64,000 bases of DNA from contig JASEVX010000003.1 in NCBI GenBank assembly GCA_031761405.1, forward strand, positions 63,038,423 through 63,102,422. Reading direction: 5' to 3'. Under the pieces are notes generated by a model. It ran no database searches. It saw only the letters and a program-made list of their open reading frames with translations, and had not been told where the DNA came from. The stretch's first letter is position 1. Each line of letters starts with the position of its first letter. This stretch comes from Serripes groenlandicus. Its lineage: Eukaryota > Mollusca > Bivalvia > Cardiida > Cardiidae. Shown here piece by piece: positions 10,304 to 20,885 of this stretch. Both the position numbers and the translations under genes were made by a program.

Positions 10304-10904
10304 TCCTTATTTGACACTAAAACCCTATGTTTTAAATATTCAATTGAATAATAATAACCCTAATAACCCCAACAGCCAATCAGATGCATGACATTATTAC
10401 CGCATGCATTCAATGGGATTTTCTCGGGTAATTCCGTCATCCATTCATCACTGACTTATTGGCATTATCTATCAGTTAACACGATTGTCAAACTTAATTT
10501 ACGTGTTTACGTCACAGTAAGTGACTATCTCGAAGGTGTACAAGCGACTCTGTTTACAAAGTGACCTGTAGCGGAGGTGTTATATAGTTAGGTTTTATAG
10601 AAATTCCTGGACCAATTTTATATTAGTTCTAATGTATAAAAATTCCTGGACCGATTTAGTTACTAGTTTTAAGATTGAAACCGGTCCGCCGAGTTCAAAC
10701 CGTTAATTTATCGGTTTTGGGGATAATATCTAGTCCTCTGTCCATTATGCTTTGTTCCTTTCAACTTTCCCAATTAGAAAATGTAGGAATTGAAATTTGA
10801 ATTCTATACAAAACCATGAAATGCATTGGCATCAGGAGTGAAATAAGAACAAAACTCCTTTTCTCTCTCAGACAGGACTCAAACTTCAGTCCCCTAATAA
10901 CAGC
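10304..10904. other. Intron 12, no recognised gene
   Basis: Unique-looking AT-rich DNA with a small local repeat (AAATTCCTGGACC at 10599 and 10640). Nothing codes here. Confidence 0.5.
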
Positions 10905-11012
10905 AGTGTTTTTTTTTAAAACATTGTGGTAAAAGGAGAAATTATCAAGATGAGCAATCTTTAATAGTTTTTCACAATATTTTTTATACGAGTCAGTGCA
11001 TGAGAAAGGGTA
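10905..11012. repeat. Family A remnant
   Basis: AACATTGTGGTAAAAGGAGA and GATGAGCAATC retained; right half decayed to GAGAAAGGGTA. Confidence 0.6.
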
Positions 11013-11215
11013 GAAGCTGGTTTGTGTGAACATTACAGATCCAGATCTACACTGTTCACTGATTACTTACACAAGTTTGTTAAAAGATTCAGCCAACTTG
11101 TGTAGATTCTGATAAAACAGAGCAGGTGGTCAAGAAGATCATGACCTTCACTGTTTAGAAAGTCCAACTTGCACTTTTTCTCATGCAATGGCTCATATAT
11201 TCTTTATATTTTTGA

Positions 11216-11396
11216 TTTACCCTTTCCCACATACAGATGCTTTATGGTGCCTCTGCACGAGCAATTTCTTCTTTTGTCACAATGTTTTTAACTCTTTTCA
11301 GTAACTATACCAACATTTATAGAGCTTTTCCAAGTTTTTGTCTATATGTTTTCAAAGTCGTCTGCTGCAAATTTATTGTGTGTGGGAAAGGTTTAA
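11216..11396 (+). mobile_element. Family A MITE, internally deleted
   Basis: CCCTTTCCCACATACAGATG to GTGTGGGAAAGGTTTAA; the left hairpin arm is missing. Confidence 0.82.
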
Positions 11397-11425
11397 CATA
11401 TACTTTCGGATCAATTGATTTGGCT

Positions 11426-11655
11426 TTAACCCTTTCTCTCATATGACAATTCTGCAGCAGACGACTTTGAACATATTTTGTCAGAAAATCGAAAATCTCT
11501 GTAATTAAATGGATAACCTATGACTAAAAGTGGAAAATATTGTGACAAAAGGAGAAATTGCTCGTTTTGAGCAATTTCTTCTTCTGTCACTATGTTTTCA
11601 AAAAGCCGTCTGCTGCAGAGGCGTCAGAAAGCGTCTATATGAGGGAAAGGGTTAA
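11426..11655 (-). mobile_element. Family A MITE, full length 230 bp
   Basis: TTAA at both ends; hairpin GGAGAAATTGCTCGTTTTGA then GCAATTTCTTC. About 95% identical by eye to 4874-5103. Confidence 0.95.
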
Positions 11656-11775
11656 TTAATGGCGTTTTTCAACAGTACAATTTGTATATATTATATCAAG
11701 GCCATAATTTCTATTACATGTTGTGCCTTGATTTAACAGTATGCCACAGGAAACTATTGGCCTTCCCACACAGAC

Positions 11776-11885
11776 TTAACCCTTTCCAACATACAGGAAA
11801 TCTGCAGGCAAAAGTATTCCTCTTGTCACAATGTTTTCAAAAGTAATCTGCTGCAGAAGTGTCAAAATGCATAGGAAAGGGTTTA
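11776..11885 (-). mobile_element. Family A MITE, 110-bp deletion derivative
   Basis: Both ends present (TTAACCCTTTCC and GGAAAGGGTTTAA) but the middle and left hairpin arm are deleted. Confidence 0.85.
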
Positions 11886-11924
11886 AAAAAAAAACTCCAC
11901 AAAAGGTGGGGACATAAACAGAAA

Positions 11925-12115
11925 CTTTCTGATGCCTCTGCAGTAGACGACTTTAGATAAAAAAATTGCAAAAGAAGAAATTGCTCATAATGTTCAATTT
12001 CTCCATCTGTCACAATGTTTTCAACTCTATTCAATAATTATTCTTTCATGTATAGATATTTTCCATTTATTTTGCCTAGATGTTTCTGCAGTTTGTTGTA
12101 TTTTGGAAAGGGTAA
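11925..12115 (+). mobile_element. Family A MITE, partial
   Basis: TTCTGATGCCTCTGCAGTAG, GAAATTGCTCATAATG, TGTCACAATGTTTTCAACTC; right end GGAAAGGGTAAAC. Confidence 0.75.
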
Positions 12116-12172
12116 ACACCCTCCACAAACGGTTGGGCCATGAAACATACTAGTGACCTTCCCACATAGAAT

Positions 12173-13173
12173 TTAACCCTTTCCTTTTTGACACATCTGC
12201 AGCAGACGGCATGTTGAAAACATAGTGACAAAAGAGGAAATTCCTCAAACGAGCCTTTTTTCGTTTTGCCACAATGTTTAGGCATATCCTTTTTAGTAGA
12301 GTGGAGTCGTGGAGTGGAGTGGAGTCTTGGAGTGGAGTCATGGAGTCTAGTTTTGGAGTGGAATCGTGGATTGGAGTTTTGGAGTGGAAATCAAATTTAT
12401 TATTTGATACTTACTTTTGCAAACTGGAAGTATAAATGAGGAGTAGATACCACTTACTTTAAGTTTCATACATTTTACATTTACTTGTACCTGTTGGCTG
12501 AAGCCTAGTCATCTTTATGTTACTTTATGGGAGATAATGAATCCCATTGGGAGTTAAACTGGATGGCAGATCTAACACGTCATCAATGTCTCATTATCTT
12601 AGGACATTAAATACTCTCTTGGAGGGTTAAATTAGAACAGTTATTTCACCGGGCACAGTGAGTTTTAACATGTTATATCTCTGTGGTTTACCTTTTTGAA
12701 CTTTTAATTACAAACAAAATATAAGGTAGTCAGACCTTTTATTACAATATTGCTTTATTGCACCAACATAAGTACATGTATATATTGTTTATTCTGTAAA
12801 GTATTGTTCGCTAGCAAAAATATCCATGGTAAAATTATCAATTATTTTTTTAACTAGGCCTACAATGGCAGTACTATGACTGTTATATTATATAAGTGGA
12901 GAAAATTATTAAAATAAATAAAATAAAAAGAAGAAAAAATGTGAATGGGGTCACTTTATATTTTATACTTCAAAAATCCATTCCACTCCATGATTCCACT
13001 CCAAAACTAGACTCCATGACTCCACTCCACTCCACTGTGACTCCAGCCCATGACTCCACTCTACTAAATAGGATATGCCCAATGTTTACCACCTTTATAG
13101 ATTTTTTCTATTTCTTGACAAAATATGTTCAAACTTGTCTGCTGCAGAATTGTCATATGAGGGAAATGGTTAA
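12173..13173 (+). mobile_element. Family A MITE interrupted at 12281-13079
   Basis: Left part TTAACCCTTTCC to GCCACAATGTTTA; right part resumes CAATGTTTACCACC and ends GAGGGAAATGGTTAA. Removing the insert and one 9-bp repeat restores family A order. Confidence 0.9.
12281..13079. mobile_element. Non-autonomous TIR DNA transposon with 9-bp TSD
   Basis: Starts GGCATATCC and ends GGATATGCC. Inverted repeats of about 105 bp made of GTGGAGT/TGGAGTC motifs occupy 12281-12390 and 12968-13079. Flanked by exact CAATGTTTA at 12272-12280 and 13080-13088. A 9-bp target duplication with long TIRs fits Mutator-like (MULE) or P-like elements. The ~580-bp interior is AT-rich and non-coding. Confidence 0.88.
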
Positions 13174-13260
13174 ATAAATAAATCAAAATGATACTTAGTG
13201 CTTAAAAGTACTGTTAACCATACTAGGTTGCCAGATTTACAATAAACATTAAAATCAAAG

Positions 13261-13334
13261 TGCCAGTCGCGTTTAAAATCTAAGAATAGCATTTATAGTC
13301 AAATGCTATTTTTAGATTTTATACAAGACTGGCA
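13261..13334. repeat. Long imperfect hairpin
   Basis: Arms TGCCAGTC...AAAATCTAAGAATAGCATTT and AAATGCTATTTTTAGATTTT...GACTGGCA around an ATAGTC loop; about 26 paired positions. Confidence 0.8.
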
Positions 13335-13430
13335 ACTGTTATTACAATGACAATCAAAATGAAACTAAAATTGAATGAACTATTTCTATAAAAAACTAAA
13401 AAAACTTGTTTCATTAATGCCAGTTTTGCT

Positions 13431-13621
13431 TAACCCTTTCCCACTTACAACAAAGATGCAGCAGAGAAATTTGAAAAACATCTACACAAACATATGCAAC
13501 AGAGAATTTTGAAAAACATCTACACAAACATATGCAACAGCTCTACAACTGAAAGTAAAAAAAACCAAAAGGAATCTGCTGCAGATGCCTCAGAAACTGT
13601 CGGCAGGTTGGAAGAGTTTAA
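13431..13621 (-). mobile_element. Family A MITE (first of three abutting)
   Basis: TTAACCCTTTCCCACTTACA to GGAAGAGTTTAA. Hairpin deleted and replaced by a 37-bp internal duplication (ACATCTACACAAACATATGC twice). Confidence 0.85.
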
Positions 13622-13826
13622 CCCTTTCTCACATGTAGACGCTTACTGACTTATCTACAGCAGATAACTTTCGAAAGCTTTCATAATGAGCGATTTCTGC
13701 CTTTGTCACAATGTTTTCAACTTCATACAATAATTGTTCTTTCATTTATAGAGAGTTTCCATATTCTTGAATGAACGTGTTCAAAGATGTCTGCTGCAGA
13801 ATTGTTGATGTGTGTGAAAGGGTAAA
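13618..13826 (+). mobile_element. Family A MITE (second of three)
   Basis: Shares TTAA with the previous copy; TTAACCCTTTCTCACATG to GTGTGAAAGGGTAAA. Confidence 0.88.
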
Positions 13827-14051
13827 CCCTTTTTCTCATGAAGACGCTTTTTGACGCCTCTGCAGCAGACGGCTTTTTGAAAACATAAGCGACAAAAGAA
13901 AAAATTGCTCAAAACGAGCAATTTCTTCTTTTGCCACGATGTTTTCCACTTTTTCATAGGTTATCCATTCAATTATACAGATTTTCTATTTTTTGACAAA
14001 ATATGTTCAAAGTCGTCTGCTGCAGAATTGTTGAATGTAGGAAAGGGTTAA
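13823..14051 (+). mobile_element. Family A MITE (third of three)
   Basis: GTAAACCCTTTTTCTCATG to GTAGGAAAGGGTTAA, hairpin CTCAAAACGAG. Right end 10 nt from exon 12. Confidence 0.92.
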
Positions 14052-14061
14052 TGGCACTTAC

Positions 14062-14251
14062 CTGTGTTATGTTGTCCATTGTTTGTCAAAGAGGAAACTG
14101 CGCCGTCGACTGCTTCCACAAACAAAGTCTTTATAAACCCATTGGTGTCCTCCCTGTCAAAAATCCCTGTGGTAAATAACTCTCCAGTCCCATTATTGAT
14201 TGAAAACTGGCTACTATCGGCACCTTGTTGAATTAAATTATATTGAATTAT
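14062..14251 (-). CDS. CadN: CadN exon 12: EC9
   Basis: 190 nt, residues 1190-1253, phase 0 in, phase 1 out. Acceptor TTCCATTTCAG, donor GTAAGT. Encodes IIQYNLIQQGADSSQFSI, GELFTTGIFDREDTNGF and FVEAVDGA: the FDRE and A-D motifs of an EC repeat. Family A MITEs lie 10 nt from the donor edge and 26 nt from the acceptor edge, so the exon is bracketed by them. Confidence 0.91.
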
Positions 14252-14277
14252 CTGAAATGGAAGACAAAACATTTCAT

Positions 14278-14487
14278 TTAAACCCTTTCCCTCATATAGA
14301 CGCTTTCTGACGCCTCTGCAGCAAACGGCTTTTTGAAAACATGACAACAAAAGAAGAAAAACAAGCAATTTCTGCTTTTGTCACCATGTTTTCAACTCGA
14401 TTCAATTATTGTGCTTTCATTTAAATGGAGTTTCCAATTCTTTCAAAGTCGTCTGCTGATGATTTGTTGTATGTGGGAAAGGGTTAA
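14278..14487 (+). mobile_element. Family A MITE
   Basis: TTAAACCCTTTCCCTCAT to GTGGGAAAGGGTTAA; starts 26 nt from the exon 12 acceptor edge. Confidence 0.9.
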
Positions 14488-14535
14488 TTCAACAATAGGA
14501 ACAAGAATAGCTAATTAATATTAATATTAATAATA

Positions 14536-14707
14536 TCCAACCTTTGCTAAAGACCACCTTTGTTAAGCAATTCCCTGTCTACAGCAACCACACTTTTAAA
14601 TTCAGAATTACTCATTTTCTGCATAAATGACCCTGTAATTAAAGACCACCTGTGAACAAAGACCATATAATTCTCTTCCCATGGGTGGTCTTTAAACAAA
14701 GGTTGGA
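14536..14707. mobile_element. MITE with TCCAACCTTTG inverted ends
   Basis: Termini TCCAACCTTTGCTAAAGACC and its inverse GGTCTTTAAACAAAGGTTGG; the interior repeats AAAGACCACC. Target duplication unclear. Confidence 0.75.
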
Positions 14708-14739
14708 CTGTGTGTGTGTATATACGTAAAGATTTCCTT

Positions 14740-14961
14740 TGAGCTTTCCCACATACAGATGCTTTCTGTGCTTCTGCAGCAGACTACTTTTGAAAACATT
14801 GTGGCAAATGGAGAAATTTCACATGATGAGCAATTTCTACTTTTGCCAGAAAGTTTTCAACTTTATTCAATAATTGTCCTTTCATTCATTAATATTTTCC
14901 AAAAAATTTGACAAAATGTTTCCAAAGTTGTCTGCTGCTGACTTTTAAGTGGGAAAGGGTG
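14740..14961 (+). mobile_element. Family A MITE
   Basis: CTTTCCCACATACAGATGC to AAGTGGGAAAGGGTGAA; hairpin imperfect. Confidence 0.85.
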
Positions 14962-15007
14962 AAATGATGTGCATTTTAGCCTCCTTTGATGAAAATATCT
15001 ACAAAAA

Positions 15008-15237
15008 TTAACCCTTTCCCTCATATAGACGCTTTCTGACGCCTCTGCAGCAGACGGCTTTCTGAAAACATAGTGACAAAAAAAGAAATTGCTCAAAATG
15101 AGCAATTTCTCCTTTTGCCACAATGTTTTCCACTTTGAGTCATAGGTTATCCATTCAATTATAGCGATTTTCTATTTTTTGACAAAATATGTTCAAAGTC
15201 GTCTGCTGCAGATTTGTTGTATGAGGGAAAGGGCTAA
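15008..15237 (+). mobile_element. Family A MITE, full length 230 bp
   Basis: TTAACCCTTTCCCTCATATA to GAGGGAAAGGGCTAA; hairpin loop GCTCAAAATGAGC. Confidence 0.94.
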
Positions 15238-15334
15238 ACCGAAAGGCAAGGGAAAGTATTATAAAACGTTCATAATAGCTCGTTGTTCATGTTAGCTCTC
15301 CAAGCCGGCAAGGTGGTCTCAAACTGTGTAAATT

Positions 15335-15502
15335 TTAAGCCTTTACTACTTGCAGATGTGTTTTGAAGTATTTTCAGCAGACGCCACAATGTTTTCAACT
15401 TATTTCAGTAATTATACTTTTATTTGTAGAGATTTTCTATAGTTTGGCATTTAATGGACACAGTTGTCTGCTGAAGATTTGTTGTATGTGGGAATGGGTT
15501 TA
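15335..15502 (+). mobile_element. Family A MITE, deleted copy
   Basis: TTAAGCCTTTACTACTTGC to GTGGGAATGGGTTTAA; left hairpin arm missing. Ends 31 nt from exon 11. Confidence 0.82.
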
Positions 15503-15533
15503 AATGTGTCCATTATCTCAATCACACAATTAC

Positions 15534-15743
15534 CTTGTTGTTTGGTGAAGTTCCATCAGCGTCACTAGCAATTATTTTTCCAACAAAGAACCCAGGGGCT
15601 GGTACATTTGAGTAGTCATTCTCAGGTAGCTGAAGATCCAACCAGTTAGTGGCCGGGCTTCGTCCAGGAAATTCTGGGACCTTGTCGTTTGTGTCGATAA
15701 CATTGATTGTCACCGTTTGGTCTGTAAACACAGACTTGGTATT
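15534..15743 (-). CDS. CadN: CadN exon 11: EC8/EC9 linker, start of EC9
   Basis: 210 nt, 70 codons, residues 1120-1189, phase 0 both ends. Acceptor ATTTCTTCAG, donor GTAATT. Encodes VTINVIDTNDKVPEF, LQLPENDYSN and KIIASDADGTSPNNK: linker, PEN motif and DADG calcium site. A MITE ends 31 nt from the donor edge. Confidence 0.92.
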
Positions 15744-15804
15744 CTGAAGAAATAAAGAATCTGTTTGGTTTTTTCTTTGAAATTTTTGACCCTGATAGCC
15801 TAGA

Positions 15805-15988
15805 CTAGAGGGCTTGGCGTGAAACGGTTGTAACTAAAATTGGTATTTTTTTACCATGGTTAATCACCTCGCCATAAAGTCTTTACAAGCATTAAATTAT
15901 TTTTCTTGGTAGCGTGTCATTGCTCGTTCTGTTTACAAAGGGGTCAAAATTGCCCCTAAACCCGGGTTTTCAAAATAAGTTGTTAAGC
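15805..15988 (+). mobile_element. Family B MITE, right-truncated
   Basis: Begins GAGGGCTTGGCGTGAAACGG and follows the complete copies at 34217 and 40779 through GGGGTCAAAATTGCCCCTAA; half of the central palindrome and the right TIR are missing. Confidence 0.85.
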
Positions 15989-16261
15989 CATCCAAAAATT
16001 AACTGCGACAGTTCACTCTGAATAGCTTTTTGGTTAGCCGACGGCTAGTTAAATAATGGTACCGGGTGCCTAGCACAAAGATAGGACTCGGGAAGTATAA
16101 ATGTGTCCAGGACAAAGGTGTCTCATAAGTCAGAAATGGCTGGCCCTTTCAAAAGGGGTGACATGATAATAAACAAACAGTTTACTTACATTTTTAATTT
16201 CATGGATGATTTTAAAGTAATTTTTATTTTCACACAAGTAAAATCTTCTGAGTGCCCAACT

Positions 16262-16720
16262 ATTTTTAAAGTATAGAAAATATCTGTAACTGAAAGTAAG
16301 ATTTTTGAACAGAGTTGAAAACATTGTGACTAAGGGAGAAATTGCTAATTTTCAGCTATTTCTCCATTTGTCAAAATGTTTTCAAAAATTGTCTGCTGCA
16401 GAGGTGTCAGAGAGCGTCTATATTAGGGTAAACCTGTCCCTTTCCCTGATATAAAAGCAAATTGAAGCCTCTACAGCAGATGTCTTTTGAAAACATTTAA
16501 ACAAAAGATGAATTTGCTCATAATGATAGTTATTCTTTCATTGGTAGGGATTTTATATATTTCTGCATAGACATTTTCAAAGTTGTCTGCTGGATTAAAA
16601 GTGGTAAACCTTGTGGCAAAAGGAGAAATTGCTTGTTTTGAGCAAATTCTTCTTTTGTTACTATGTTTTTAAAAAGCTGTCTGCTGCAGAGGCGCCAGAA
16701 AGCGTCTATATGAGGGTTAA
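16262..16720. mobile_element. Cluster of three partial family A MITEs
   Basis: 16262-16436 minus (ends GTCTATATTAGGGTAAA), 16436-16588 plus (starts GTCCCTTTCCCTGATA), 16589-16720 minus (ends TATATGAGGGTTAA). The last TTAA is 9 nt from the exon 10 edge. Confidence 0.82.
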
Positions 16721-16729
16721 AGTACTTAC

Positions 16730-17089
16730 AATAGCTCTAACTATGACAGTATATGTCGTTGTTGTTTCATAATCCAAGTAATCTTTGTTCTTCAGTTGTG
16801 CAACCTGTATATCACCTGAGCTCAAAACAGCTACTGCTTCAAATATGGTGTCTCCAGGAACAACAAAACTCAACGATGTACTTTGTGAATTCTGCGAATC
16901 TGCGCTTAAACTCATGATGATTGACCCGATAGAGAGTGACTCGTTCACTGATACTGTGTAAGTAGCTGTCACGAATTTTGGTGGAAGTTCATTTTGATCA
17001 GCTACCACTTTTAGGGCCACCGACACATTGGCATGTAAAGGTGTAGTTCCGCTATCTTCAGCCCGAACAATTAAATTAAATGTGGTACC
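16730..17089 (-). CDS. CadN: CadN exon 10: end of EC7 and most of EC8
   Basis: 360 nt, 120 codons, residues 1000-1119, phase 0 both ends. Acceptor TTTTATTGCAG, donor GTAAGT. Starts GTTFNLIVRAEDSG, linker VVADQNELPPKF, EC8 strand TYTVSVNESLSIGS and YLDYETTTTYTVIVRA. The TTAA end of a family A MITE is 9 nt past the exon edge, almost touching the donor. Confidence 0.92.
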
Positions 17090-17122
17090 CTGCAATAAAA
17101 GGAAAAAAAAAATCCATTTTAC

Positions 17123-17206
17123 AGAGCTCAAGATAAGAGGGCTTTTGCATGTTCTAAAATCCTTTTTTGACCTCCAAAACCCAATGAATCTATTACATAA
17201 TGTTAA
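17123..17206 (+). mobile_element. Family C element fragment
   Basis: AGAGCTCAAGATAAGAGGGC, TTCTAAAATCC and GACCTCCAAAACCCAATG match the left part of the copies at 42201, 47690 and 51152. Confidence 0.65.
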
Positions 17207-17389
17207 TTGTAACCCATTACTTCACAGACACGACATTGAACATGACTTTTGAAAACATTGCAATAAAAGGTTAAATTGCTCAAAATATAAATCTTTCAGT
17301 TTTCTAGATTGTTTTGTCTTAAATAATGTTTTGTCTGATGATTGTAAAGCAGACGACCTCTGAAAAGTCATGTGAAGTAATGGGTTAAT
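17207..17389. mobile_element. Family A variant with TTAACCCATTACTTCAC ends
   Basis: Inverted ends GTAACCCATTACTTCACA and GTGAAGTAATGGGTTAA; interior still has TTTTGAAAACATTG and AGCAGACGACC. A distinct subfamily; a weaker relative lies at 23880-24030. Confidence 0.75.
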
Positions 17390-17436
17390 GATTGTTTTCA
17401 GTATTATAATGGAAGCAAGACCTGTTTACTCTTCTT

Positions 17437-17662
17437 TATCCCTTTCCTACCTACAGATGCATTTTGACGCAAAAGCAGCAGACGACTTTTGAAAAAATTG
17501 TGGCCAAAGTTGAAATAGCTCATGATGCAATTTCTCCTTTGGCCACAATGTTTTCAACTTTATTGACAATTAAGCTATCTCTTATGGAGATTTTTCAGGC
17601 TTTTGTCACTATGTTTTTAAAGTCTTCTGCTGCAGATTTGTTTTATGAGGGAAAGGGTTATC
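17437..17662 (+). mobile_element. Family A MITE
   Basis: CCCTTTCCTACCTACAGATG to GAGGGAAAGGGTTA; hairpin stem TTGTGGCCAAAG / CTTTGGCCACAA with compensated changes relative to other copies. Confidence 0.88.
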
Positions 17663-18859
17663 TAGTCCTCTGATTTTATCATGACAAGTCTAGTAGGGCC
17701 AGTTGTTGGCCGCTTCCTGTAGGAATGCCTAGACATTTAGCATAAGGAGATATTTAGATCTGCCAGTGTGACCATATATTGGGATTTCTCTTTGTCCTTA
17801 CTAAGTATATTAATTTAAGGTAAATGACTTTTAAAACATCCCTTTTACACTCTTTATACATATGTGAGTTTTACAAATTTAAAAAAAAAAAGACAAAGAC
17901 CGGTATATTAATTTAATGTATGTACATTTTTAGTTACCGGTAAGTGAAATTCATACTGTATCTAGTCTAAACAGTAAAATAGAGAACCCTTCTATTGAAT
18001 TGGTAAATGTAGTCTAGTTCCTTACATCCTATGATATATTACACAGTAATTAGATGAAGAAGCCACAACTGTATTCACTAAACTTTTCAATTTAGATTTT
18101 TGACTAAATCTAAATCTTAATATTTAGTCCACGTTTTGGATTCCCGGTGATTTAGATTTAATCCGTATTAACCAACACGTTTTAAACCGATCTCAATTTA
18201 GTCTAGTTTGTAAATGTCGTAAGGGGCCACTAAAATAGACAGTACCATTCATCTATAGTCTATTTATAGATTTTTATTTTTATCGTAATTTCACATAAAT
18301 GTTTTATTTGCTTTGCTTTTAATAATCTGATTTTCATGTTCAGTATAATATCTTCCTATTTTACTATGTTACATGACGAAAACTTTGTCTGTCGTTCTTC
18401 TAATAGTTGTTTTTTGTCGTTTTTGATCATCTGTCATTTTCATTCATTTATGCATTTTGTTTTTTGCAAATATCGCTGAAAGTTTCGTCTATGATTGCCC
18501 ATACTTGATTCAAAGTTAACCTTGAGTACAATTGTCATCGCGAAATGCAGACATGAAAAGATTTAAACCACAGAAATATCAGTTTCAAGATAAATTTCGT
18601 TCTTTTTCGCTGTTGCAGTTTCACATTTATGAATATCGCGGTAAACACAATATCGGTGTATTTTGCCTAGCCGAAAACATGTTTTTATCACGGATGCAAT
18701 GTGAACATCCAGAAAACTTAAATGAAATGAAATCTTCTGGTTCTTACAAACAAAGTGTGATCGGATTAACTGATTTTACAGCTTGAGAAATAAATTCAAG
18801 TAAATTTTCATAGGAACAAGTTTCAATTTTTTTGAAAACAAACCAGTGCATGAAAACCA
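17663..18859. other. Intron 9, no recognised feature
   Basis: About 1.2 kb of AT-rich DNA. An 84-codon open stretch near 18532-18786 has no recognisable motif or splice context and is not called. Confidence 0.5.
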
Positions 18860-19420
18860 CGTACAACAAATATGTAGCACATTAAGTAAAAATTGGAACA
18901 TCTTGCTAAATGAAAGTAAAATTTATGGACATAAAGTAGAAAACATTGTAGCAAAAGGATAAATTTCTCGTGATCAATTTCTCTTTTTGCCACAATGTTT
19001 TCAAAAGTCGCTGCAGCTCTTGTCAGTCTTTCGGATTACGTGTGCATTGAAATACGTTTCCTTGATTTTCTGAATGCTAATCACGACACGAGTTCACATC
19101 AGTTTCGTCCACTCGAGATTGTTCGTTTGTAATCCGACAGCTTTGATTTTTCCACAATAATTTAAACTCTTTTCAATTATCTTACTATCATTTATAGAGA
19201 TTTTCTATGTTTTGTACTTGATGATTTTAAAGTCTGTCAGGGTAAACATCATTGAAATCATTGTGGCAAAAGGAGAAATTGCTCATAATGAGCAATATCT
19301 GCATTTACCACAATAATTTCAACACTTTCAATTATCATACGATCATTTATAGAGATTTTTTATATCTTTTACTTGAGAATTTCAAAGTCATCTGGTGCAG
19401 ATTTGTTTAATGTGGGAAAC
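18860..19420. repeat. Broken family A MITEs
   Basis: Pieces at 18860-19018, 19148-19240 and 19250-19420, with ACATTGTAGCAAAAGGATAA, TTGCCACAATGTTTTCAAAA and AATCATTGTGGCAAAAGGAG. A 130-bp unrelated block with inverted CGGATTACG / GTAATCCG ends splits the first two. Confidence 0.7.
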
Positions 19421-19907
19421 ACTGATCCACTATCATGACTTACCGATACAAACGAAAAACAGATTTTCTGTGTGTCGGCATTATTTGATAAAACATTATC
19501 ATAACAGGGCGTGTGTCCAATACAAATAGTTGATTGTTTTTTGGTACTAATTTAAATTTATCATAACCTCTTGTCCATTTATCTTTCGTATTATATGTCA
19601 CTTTTCATGATCAGTTTAACTCTAAATTATCTCATTCATTTAAAACACAGACCCTGCCAGGTTAAATATCCTACATAAAACTTATATCTTCAATAACCAA
19701 TATCAGCATTACTGATTACAGATTAAATTGTTCTAATGTTTGTGGATTTAAATGTTCTTTTTTCTTATTTTTTCATGTGAAACGAAATATAGCGGCTTCT
19801 CGTTGATGCTTTGCATCAAACATCCGTCTTGTTTCAAGTTTGTTTTCTTTTTATTTTAGCTATTGCGGCATTCTTGTGCAGTTGGAACAATTTTGAAAGA
19901 GGTCTGC
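19421..19907. other. Intron 9, nothing recognised
   Basis: AT-rich, no repeat or coding signal found. Confidence 0.5.
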
Positions 19908-20123
19908 TTAACCCTTACCCTCATACAACAATTCTGCAGCAGATTGAACATATTTTGTCAAAAAATAGAAAATTCAATTGATAACCTATGACTAAAAATG
20001 GAAAAGATTGTGGTATAAGGAGAAATTGCTTGTTTTGAGCAATTTCTTCTTTTGTCACTATGTTTTCAAAAAGCCGTCTGCTGCAGAGGTGTCAAAAAGC
20101 ATTTATATGAGGGAAAGGCTTAA
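19908..20123 (-). mobile_element. Family A MITE
   Basis: TTAACCCTTACCCTCATACA to GAGGGAAAGGCTTAA; hairpin loop GCTTGTTTTGAGC. Confidence 0.92.
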
Positions 20124-20284
20124 GGAACATTCCTGTGAAATTATTTCGAAATGACATTAGCTCATATTGAGCGCTTAATTCTGAGTTAATGATTGGGGTT
20201 TTGGGTGTCGTACCTGTTCCATATAATGGTTGCTTTGCTAACAAGTAATTATTATCTGTCTTACCCAATTAAAGTTTGAATTTA

Positions 20285-20392
20285 ACCCCTATTTAATGTC
20301 AAAATATGTCATTTATTGAGATTTTCTATATCTTGGCTCTATTGCTTTCAAAGTCGTCTGCTGCAGATATGTTGTATGCAGGATAGGATTCC
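20285..20392 (+). mobile_element. Family A right half
   Basis: ATTGAGATTTTCTATATCTT, AAGTCGTCTGCTGCAGATAT and GTATGCAGGATAGG. Confidence 0.65.
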
Positions 20393-20440
20393 GGTTGTGG
20401 GAAAGATTACCCTAATTTGAATTTCATAATAGTATTTACC

Positions 20441-20673
20441 TTAACCCATTCCCACATACAAACACTTTCTGATGCCTCTACATCAGACGTATATCAAAAC
20501 CATTGTGGCAAACGCGAAGCAGAAATTGGTCACAATGTGCAAATTTATCCCTTTACCTCAATGTTTTTCAACTTTATTCTAATGCGTTTTCTTCTTTAAT
20601 ATAGAGTTTCCATATTATTGACTAAATGTTTTCAAAGTCTTCTGCTGAAGATTTGTTGTATGAGAGAAAGGGA
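20441..20673 (+). mobile_element. Family A MITE
   Basis: TTAACCCATTCCCACATACA to GTATGAGAGAAAGGG; hairpin partly decayed. Confidence 0.85.
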
Positions 20674-20734
20674 AAGACTGTTGAAATAAAATCATATCTA
20701 CAGGTTTGTAAATGCAAAAGACGTATCTACAGTA

Positions 20735-20875
20735 CACGTCAATTGAAAACATCATGGCAAGAGGAGAAATTGCTCATGAGTAATTTATCTTTTTGCCAAC
20801 AATGTTTTCAACTCTTTGCAGTAACTATTCTTTCATAGATAAAATGTTTCCACATTTCAACCGAAAAGTGTTAAA
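20735..20875 (+). mobile_element. Family A fragment
   Basis: ATTGAAAACATCATGGCAAG and TTGCCAACAATGTTTTCAAC; no termini. Confidence 0.65.
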
Positions 20876-20885
20876 AAAACCTCTG

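Noticed and set aside
18532..18786. 84-codon plus-strand frame in intron 9
   Set aside because: No recognisable motif, starts at a non-ATG codon, and no conserved splice context.
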